64,000 bases of DNA from Streptomyces coffeae. GTDB taxonomy: Bacteria > Actinomycetota > Actinomycetes > Streptomycetales > Streptomycetaceae. The DNA lies in assembly GCF_016741875.1 (NCBI RefSeq), contig NZ_JAERRF010000003.1, positions 434,001 to 498,000 of the forward strand, given 5' to 3'. Positions 58,905 to 64,000 of the stretch are shown in pieces. Below the pieces are notes generated by a model. That model did no database searches, was not told the origin of the DNA, and worked only from the letters and a program-made list of their open reading frames with translations. Every line of letters starts with the position of its first letter. Position 1 is the stretch's first letter. Made by a program: the position numbers and the translations under genes.

Positions 58905-60392
58905 ATGCGCTGTCTGGTCACCGGAGCCACCGGCTACATCGGCGGACGGCTGGTGCCCGAGCTGCTGGCCGCGGGCCATGAGGTGCGCTGTGTCGCCCGC
59001 TCGCCCGCGAAGCTGCGTGATCATCCATGGGCCCCGCGGGTGGAGACCGTCCGCGGCGATGTGACCGATGCGACATCCCTGGACGCGGCCATGGGGGGCG
59101 TGGACGTCGCCTACTACCTGGTGCACGCGCTCGGCACCGGCCCCGGCTTCGAGGAGACCGACCGCCACGCGGCCCGGATCTTCGGTGAGCGGGCCCGCGC
59201 CGCCGGAGTACGGCGGATCGTCTATCTCGGCGGGCTGACCCCGGCCGGGGTGTCCGCACGCGCGCTCTCCCCGCATCTGCGCTCCCGCGCCGAGGTCGGC
59301 CGGGTGCTGCTGGACTCCGGGGTGCCGACCGCGGTGCTGCGCGCGGGGGTGATCATCGGTTCCGGTTCGGCCTCGTTCGAGATGCTGCGCTATCTCTCCG
59401 AACGGCTGCCGCTGATGGTGACGCCGAGTTGGGTGCGCACCCGCACCCAGCCGATCGCCGTCCGCGATGTGCTGCGGCTGCTCGTGGGGTGCGCGGAGCT
59501 GCCGGACGAGGTGCACCGCACCTTCGACATCGGCGGTCCCGACGTGCTCAGCTACCGGGACATGATGCTGCGGTACGCCGCCGTCGCCGGACTGCCCAGA
59601 CGGATCGTCCTGCCGGTTCCGGTACTCACCCCCCGGCTGTCCAGCCTGTGGGTCGGCCTGGTCACCCCCGTGCCGGGTGCCATCGCGCGCCCCCTGGTGG
59701 AGTCGCTGCGGCATGAAGTGGTGTGCGCCGAGCGCGATATCGCGCGGTACGTACCCGATCCGCCCGGTGGTCCGATCGGAGTGGACCGGGCGCTGGAGCT
59801 GGCGCTGCGCCGGATCCGCGACGCGGACGTGGCCACCCGCTGGTCCTCCGCCGCCACCCCCGGCGCGCCCAGCGATCCGCTGCCGACCGACCCGGACTGG
59901 GCGGGCGGCAGCCTCTACACGGACCACCGCGAGCGCGCGGTGGCCGCCACGCAGCAGGACGTATGGCGGGTGGTGGAGGGCATCGGCGGGGAGAACGGCT
60001 GGTACTCAACTCCGCTCGCCTGGGCGCTGCGCGGCTGGATCGACACGCTGATGGGCGGTGTCGGGCTGCGCCGGGGGCGCCGGGACGCGGCGCGGCTGCG
60101 GGTCGGGGACAGCCTCGACTTCTGGCGGGTGGAGGAGGTCCTGCCGCCGCGGCTGCTGCGGCTGCGAGCCGAGATGCGGCTGCCGGGCCTGGCCTGGCTG
60201 GAGATGCGGGTGGACCGGGACCCGGCGGGCGGGACGGTCTACCGGCAGCGCGCGGTGTTCCATCCGCGCGGGCTGGCCGGACATCTGTACTGGTGGGGTG
60301 TGTCGCCCTGGCACGCCCTGGTCTTCGGCGGGATGGCCCGGAACATCGCCGCCACGGCGGAGGCGGACGGTTCGACTCTGCCGCGGCCGTGA
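58905..60392 (+). CDS. NAD(P)-binding SDR-like protein with DUF2867 domain
   Basis: A 495-residue protein. The Rossmann domain (about 1-290) has the nucleotide loop VTGATGYIGGRL, AYYLVHALG and the atypical-SDR-type RAGVIIGSGSASFEML. The C-terminal part (about 325-490) is DUF2867, with GGENGWYSTPLAWALRGWID and LDFWRVEEVLPPRLLRLRAE. This two-domain build is common in actinobacteria; the reaction is unknown, perhaps epimerase or reductase-type. The ATG at 58905 has no strong ribosome-binding site, and the gene lies behind a TPP-like aptamer. Confidence 0.87.
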   Translation: MRCLVTGATGYIGGRLVPELLAAGHEVRCVARSPAKLRDHPWAPRVETVRGDVTDATSLDAAMGGVDVAYYLVHALGTGPGFEETDRHAARIFGERARAAGVRRIVYLGGLTPAGVSARALSPHLRSRAEVGRVLLDSGVPTAVLRAGVIIGSGSASFEMLRYLSERLPLMVTPSWVRTRTQPIAVRDVLRLLVGCAELPDEVHRTFDIGGPDVLSYRDMMLRYAAVAGLPRRIVLPVPVLTPRLSSLWVGLVTPVPGAIARPLVESLRHEVVCAERDIARYVPDPPGGPIGVDRALELALRRIRDADVATRWSSAATPGAPSDPLPTDPDWAGGSLYTDHRERAVAATQQDVWRVVEGIGGENGWYSTPLAWALRGWIDTLMGGVGLRRGRRDAARLRVGDSLDFWRVEEVLPPRLLRLRAEMRLPGLAWLEMRVDRDPAGGTVYRQRAVFHPRGLAGHLYWWGVSPWHALVFGGMARNIAATAEADGSTLPRP

Positions 60393-60589
60393 CCGGTGGG
60401 GCGAGTGGGCGCGGGTCAGCCCCGGCCGGGTAACGGCGTGCCCGTGGGCCGTCCGGATCCCGCCCGCGGCGGTTCGTCAGTCCTCTGCCGCGTCGTGTGT
60501 CCGCGGGCGGGCCCACGGGGTCGTCCTCCCGCGGGCGTTGTGTCCCGCCCCGGGGGCTCCGGCGATGGCCCGCCCTCGGCCCCGCTCCG

Positions 60590-61831
60590 TCAGTCGTCCC
60601 GCCCGCGCAGTCCGTCGAACGCCACGGGCAGATGGCGGGGGCCGCGCAGTACCGCGTTGCGCCGGTACTCCGGCGGGTCCTCCAGCAGCCGCGGGTTGTC
60701 GAGCCGCCGGGCCAGCTCGGTCAGGGCGAGCTGGGCCTCCAGCCGGGCCAGCGGGGCGCCGAAGCAGCTGTGGATACCGCTGCCGAAGCCGAGGTGCTGG
60801 TTGTCCTTGCGCTGCGGATCGAACCGGTCCGGCTCCAGGAAGCGCTGCGGATCGCGGTTGCCGGAGGCCAGTACGAGCCAGACCGACGCGCCCTTGGGGA
60901 TCGTGACGCCCGCGATGTCGATGTCCGCGAGCGGGGTGCGCTGGGGCAGCAGCTGCACCGGGGGCTCGAACCGCAGCAGCTCCTCCACCAGCGGGGTGGC
61001 CAGCTGGGGACGTGCGCGCAGCCGGGTCAGCACGTCCGGATTGCGCAGCAGCGTCAGCATGCCGTTGGTGATCAGGTTGACGGTGGTCTCATGGCCCGCG
61101 ACCAGCAGCAGCGACGCGGTGCTCAGCAGCTCCGCCTGGGTCATCTGCCCCTCCGGGCCGTGTCCGGCGGCCAGGGCGGAGAGCATGTCGTCCCCGGGGG
61201 CGCGGCGCCGCTCCTCGATCAGCTCGGCCAGATAGCGCCCGAGTTCGGTGCGCGCCTGCTGGGTGGTGCGGCGGCGTTCGGCGGCGTCCTCGTCCGGGGC
61301 GGGGTCCAGACCGGCCGCGAGGGTCTCGGCCCAGTGGTGGAAGCGCGGTTCGTCCTCGCGCGGCACGCCCAGCAACCGGCAGATCACGGTCACCGGGAAG
61401 GGGTACGAGAAGTGGTCGACCAGGTCGATCCGGTGGTGGTTCGCGAAGCCGTCGATGAGCTCGCCGATGATGCGGGAGAGTTCGCCGCGCATGGCGTGGA
61501 TCCGGCGCGGGGTGTGCGGCGGGCCGAAAGGGGTCATCGCCAGCCGCCGCAGCCGGTCGTGCTCGGGCGGGTCGAGCCGCAGGAAGGCGGGCGGCAGCGC
61601 GGTGTCCTCCTCGTCGGTGAGCGCCCCGGCGGCCTGGGGGTTCAGATTGCGGGCGTCGGAGCTGAGCCGCGGATCGTGCAGCAGCCCGTGGATCTCCCAG
61701 TAGGTGCTGACGAGGTACGGGCCCTCCTCGTCCTGCACCACGGGCGTCTTGCGCAGCTCGGCGTAGACGGGGTACGGGTCGGCGCGGTTGGCGTAGTCGG
61801 TGATCTTCCGCAGCAGCGAGCCTTGCGTCAT
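60590..61831 (-). CDS. Cytochrome P450 monooxygenase
   Basis: A 413-residue bacterial P450. The heme-binding loop is FGSGIHSCFGAPLARLE with Cys near residue 358, the I-helix oxygen site is VAGHETTVNL, and the K-helix ExxR is in EELLRFEPP. It hydroxylates an unknown hydrophobic substrate using electrons from the ferredoxin and reductase encoded directly upstream (reductase ends 29 bp before this start). ATG at 61831 is supported by AAGGA; the upstream part of the open frame is a shadow over the reductase gene. Confidence 0.95.
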   Translation of the reverse strand: MTQGSLLRKITDYANRADPYPVYAELRKTPVVQDEEGPYLVSTYWEIHGLLHDPRLSSDARNLNPQAAGALTDEEDTALPPAFLRLDPPEHDRLRRLAMTPFGPPHTPRRIHAMRGELSRIIGELIDGFANHHRIDLVDHFSYPFPVTVICRLLGVPREDEPRFHHWAETLAAGLDPAPDEDAAERRRTTQQARTELGRYLAELIEERRRAPGDDMLSALAAGHGPEGQMTQAELLSTASLLLVAGHETTVNLITNGMLTLLRNPDVLTRLRARPQLATPLVEELLRFEPPVQLLPQRTPLADIDIAGVTIPKGASVWLVLASGNRDPQRFLEPDRFDPQRKDNQHLGFGSGIHSCFGAPLARLEAQLALTELARRLDNPRLLEDPPEYRRNAVLRGPRHLPVAFDGLRGRDD

Positions 61832-61860
61832 GGCTGAGGTCCTTCGATCATCGGGCTCGG

Positions 61861-63255
61861 TCAGGCCCGCGCGGGAGTGAGGGTGATCCGTCGGTCGGTG
61901 GGCGAGTAGCCGCTGAGCGTGACGGTCGGCCCGTGGGTGGGCAGCGAGGGGTCGGGGAAGTCGGCGGGGACCGGGCGGAGTCCCTCGGCGCGGCGGTCCA
62001 CGGTGGTCCCCGGCGGTGGGAAGGGGGCCGCGGTCTCGATCAGGTGCTCGTAGTGCTCCAGCCACTTGGCCTGGTCGAAGGTGACGGCGGCGATGACCCG
62101 GCCCTGGTAGCCGTAGACGCCGGTGAAGCGGTGCTCGGCGAGCGACCCCTGCGCGATCTGGATCTCCTCGCCGAGGGACGGCACTCCGACCGACTTGATG
62201 TTCACCCCGAACTGGGGGGACCAGAAGGCCGGAATCCACAGATGCGGCCGCCGGTCGGCGCTGGCGTTGATCATGTTGTGGGCGGCGGTCTCGGCCTGGG
62301 CGATCGCGTTGCCCCAGTGCTCCAGGGACAGGAACTGGTAGTTGAAGAGCGGATGCGGGGACCGGGCCACGTCCCCGGCCACGAAGATGTCGTCGGTGAC
62401 GATGCCGCGGACGTCGAAGGCCCGGCAGCCCGCGTCGCAGGCGATGCCCCGCGGCCCGGCGCCGAGCCCGGACCCGGCCAGCCACTCGGTGTTGCGGGTG
62501 GCGCCGAGCGAGACCACCGCCACCTCCACGTCCAGGGCGGTGCCGTCGGACAGATGGGCGCGGCGCAGCCGCCCGGCCGGGTCGCCCTCGAGACCGGTGA
62601 CCATCACCCCGCAGCGCAGATCCACCCCGTGGGCGCGGTGGAGTTCGGCGGCGACCTGGCCGACCACCCCGCCGAGCGCCCCCACCAGCGGCGCCGGGCC
62701 GCGCTCGGCAACGGTTACCTCGAGCCCCAGCTCACGGCAGGCGGAGGCGATCTCCGAACCGGTGAACCCCGCGCCGATGACCAGTACCCGGCGCGGCACC
62801 GCCGTCAGCCGCCGGTTCAGCGCGATGGCGTCCTGGCGGGTGCGGAGCACGAAGACCCCGTCGAGTTCGGCCTCCAGCGGATGCGGCCAGGGCCGGGCGC
62901 GCACGCCGGTGGTGATCATCAGCCGGTCGTAGGGCACCTCGTCGCCGTCGGCCAGCCGCACCCGGCGGGCCGACATGTCGAGGCCGGTGGCGGCCACCCC
63001 GAGCCGCCACTCGGCGTCCAGCGCACGGCGGCGGGGCAGTGCGGTGTGGTCGGCGGTGGCCTTGCCCAGCAGCACCTGCTTGGACAGCGGGGGGCGGTCG
63101 TACGGTTCGTCGGGTTCGTCGCCGATCAGCGTGAGGGAGCCGGTGAACCCCTCCTCTCGCAGGGTCTCCGCGGCTCGCAGCCCGGCCAGTGAGGCACCCA
63201 CGATCACGATCCGCCCCGAGCGCCGCAGCGCCTCCAGCGATCCGTCACCGGACAC
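61861..63255 (-). CDS. FAD/NAD(P)H ferredoxin reductase
   Basis: A 464-residue flavoprotein of the putidaredoxin-reductase type with an extra C-terminal part. The FAD motif IVIVGASLAGLRAAETL lies near residue 17, YDRPPLSKQVLLG near 52, the NAD(P)H loop VLVIGAGFTGSEIASAC near 155, and the second FAD motif DDIFVAGDVAR near 285. It passes electrons from NAD(P)H to the ferredoxin. GTG at 63255 overlaps the ferredoxin stop by 11 bp, so the two are translationally coupled; the frame extending further upstream over the ferredoxin is not used. Confidence 0.92.
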   Translation of the reverse strand: MSGDGSLEALRRSGRIVIVGASLAGLRAAETLREEGFTGSLTLIGDEPDEPYDRPPLSKQVLLGKATADHTALPRRRALDAEWRLGVAATGLDMSARRVRLADGDEVPYDRLMITTGVRARPWPHPLEAELDGVFVLRTRQDAIALNRRLTAVPRRVLVIGAGFTGSEIASACRELGLEVTVAERGPAPLVGALGGVVGQVAAELHRAHGVDLRCGVMVTGLEGDPAGRLRRAHLSDGTALDVEVAVVSLGATRNTEWLAGSGLGAGPRGIACDAGCRAFDVRGIVTDDIFVAGDVARSPHPLFNYQFLSLEHWGNAIAQAETAAHNMINASADRRPHLWIPAFWSPQFGVNIKSVGVPSLGEEIQIAQGSLAEHRFTGVYGYQGRVIAAVTFDQAKWLEHYEHLIETAAPFPPPGTTVDRRAEGLRPVPADFPDPSLPTHGPTVTLSGYSPTDRRITLTPARA

Positions 63256-63493
63256 CGGTCGGCTCCGCTCGCTCCGGGTGCCCGGCCGCCCCCGCGGCCC
63301 CTTCGAGGTCTTCGACCAGGATGGCCTGCACCGGACAGGCCGCCGCCGCGCGCGCCACGTTCTCCCGCTGGGTGTCGTCCGCGTACGGGTTGTAGAGCAG
63401 CGCTTCCTCGCCATGCATGGTGAACACGTCGGGGGCGAGGAAGGCGCACTGCGCGTATCCCTGACAGCGGTTGAGATCGACAACAATCCGCAT
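63245..63493 (-). CDS. [3Fe-4S] ferredoxin of the P450 operon
   Basis: An 82-residue ferredoxin: RCQGYAQC supplies two cluster cysteines with Tyr where a 4Fe protein has Cys, and ACPVQAIL supplies the third, which is the P450-partner [3Fe-4S] type. It is the first gene of the ferredoxin, reductase, P450 operon and shuttles electrons between the other two. ATG at 63493 is preceded by AAGGACAGGG. The Ala/Glu-rich last 18 residues are variable. Confidence 0.93.
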   Translation of the reverse strand: MRIVVDLNRCQGYAQCAFLAPDVFTMHGEEALLYNPYADDTQRENVARAAAACPVQAILVEDLEGAAGAAGHPERAEPTGVR

Positions 63494-63666
63494 CCGGCCC
63501 TGTCCTTCCCACACCTCGGGCCGTCGGCGCCGTCCCGCGTCCCTCGGCGGGCGGCCCCGGCGGCGGGACGTCCCCCTCCGGCCAGCATGGGCGACCGGGT
63601 CGGGGCCCGCGCGTACAGCCGGGCCAATGGGGTGGGCGCGGGCCCGGGCGGGGCCGGGGTGTGTCT

Positions 63667-63680
63667 GTACGATGTACCGC
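63667..63680 (+). promoter_or_regulatory. GTAC-GAT-GTAC dyad before BlaI-type gene
   Basis: GTAC-GAT-GTAC lies about 44 bp before the start of the BlaI/MecI-type regulator; TACGAT within it is an acceptable -10. TAC-rich dyads are typical BlaI-family sites, so this may be its own operator. Confidence 0.4.
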
Positions 63681-63720
63681 CGCCCGGCGGGTGCGGGCGG
63701 CGCGGCGGGAAGGAGACGGT

Positions 63721-64000
63721 GTGACGGACCAGGACCGGACCGCCGGGCCCGGCCACCGGCCCCGGCGTCCCCGTCGACGCGGCCAGGGCGAACTGGAGGC
63801 GCAGGTGCTCGGGGCCCTGCGCCGGGCGCCCGGCCCGGTGACCGCCGCCTGGGTGCGGGAGCGGCTGGACGGCGAACTCGCCTACACCACGGTGATGACG
63901 ATCCTGTCCCGGCTGCGGGCCAAGCAGGCGGTGACCCGTGAGCGCGTGGGGCGGTCCTTCGTCTGGCGCGCGGCCTCGGACGAGGCGGGGCTCGCGGCGC
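63721..64000 (+). CDS. BlaI/MecI/CopY-family regulator, 5' part (cut by window edge)
   Basis: The first 93 residues of a penicillinase-repressor-type winged-helix protein. After an Arg/Pro-rich N-terminus it reads GELEAQVLGALRRAPGPVTA, RLDGELAYTTVMTILSRLRA and VTRERVGRSFVWRA, the standard BlaI DNA-binding domain. GTG at 63721 has AAGGAG at 5-nt spacing. In Streptomyces such genes are usually followed by an M56/BlaR1-type membrane protease, which would lie outside this window. Confidence 0.88.
   Translation, partial: MTDQDRTAGPGHRPRRPRRRGQGELEAQVLGALRRAPGPVTAAWVRERLDGELAYTTVMTILSRLRAKQAVTRERVGRSFVWRAASDEAGLAA

Noticed and set aside
61832..62485. N-terminal extension of the P450 frame
   Set aside because: It overlaps the reductase gene in another frame. 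The P450 family start at 61831 has its own ribosome-binding site.
63256..63756. N-terminal extension of the reductase frame over the ferredoxin
   Set aside because: The ferredoxin frame there has all cluster cysteines; the reductase family sequence begins at 63255.

Overview
This is a high-GC chromosomal segment from an actinomycete, almost certainly Streptomyces. The signs are strong third-position G/C, frequent GTG starts, a tandem SigF-type developmental sigma pair, a subtilisin-inhibitor-like (SSI) secreted inhibitor, many short lipoproteins, the tadA and upp genes, and single tRNA genes with classic hairpin terminators. The order sigma pair, then tadA, then upp matches what I remember of the S. 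coelicolor SCO4034 to SCO4041 core. I recalled that and did not compute it.

Layout. 0-8.3 kb: a cut membrane gene, a prim-pol primase, a three-gene ChsH2/ChsH1/Ltp2-type hydratase-aldolase cassette behind a palindromic promoter, a secreted DUF1906 protein, a SigE-family ECF sigma factor and an acyl-CoA ligase. 8.4-13.4 kb: a 1,421-residue PAS, degenerate-kinase and receiver protein with a very long disordered linker, then an SSI inhibitor. 13.5-19 kb: tRNA-Ser(GCT) and tRNA-Arg(ACG). The 3' end of tRNA-Arg is repeated 4.86 kb downstream and brackets a decayed integrated element: secreted proteins, an IS5-type transposase fragment and a Crp-like regulator, but no integrase.

19-31.7 kb: EF-hand protein, methyltransferase, hydrolase, two paralogous lipoproteins on either side of the initiator tRNA, amidohydrolase, F420-type oxidoreductase, a two-component pair whose kinase is frameshifted, and two membrane glycosyltransferases. 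31.7-38.6 kb: two separately regulated efflux modules. One is an MFS pump plus TetR regulator behind an 18-bp-arm palindrome. The other is a MarR regulator plus an MFS pump carrying C-terminal carboxypeptidase-regulatory-like domains, next to a YceI protein with the same kind of domain. 38.7-44.8 kb: small membrane protein, lipoprotein, sigN/sigF-like sigma factors, Dabb protein, a phosphofructokinase with PPi-type residues, and a universal stress protein.

45-54.3 kb is the accessory part. It holds a DUF6777 secreted protein, a K+ channel and a more AT-rich run. That run contains a WXG100-like gene (frameshifted), a DUF1023-like hydrolase with an ESX-like N-terminus and a lipoprotein, read as one operon. 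An unrecognised 510-residue protein coupled to a Nudix hydrolase, a GAF membrane protein and a small orphan follow. 54.3-58.5 kb returns to core genes: AhpD-like, tRNA-Ser(CGA), tadA and its partner, a 54-residue basic protein, upp, LytR_C protein and a small conserved protein. 58.6-64 kb: a TPP-riboswitch-like element before an SDR/DUF2867 protein, a complete P450-reductase-ferredoxin operon, and the start of a BlaI/MecI-type regulator.

Strongest second-look items: the type VII-like WXG/hydrolase/lipoprotein operon, the unrecognised 510-residue protein with its Nudix partner, the Arg-rich repeat linker of the PAS/receiver protein, the tRNA-Arg integration scar, the PPi-type PFK, the misplaced TPP-like aptamer, and the two one-base frameshifts.
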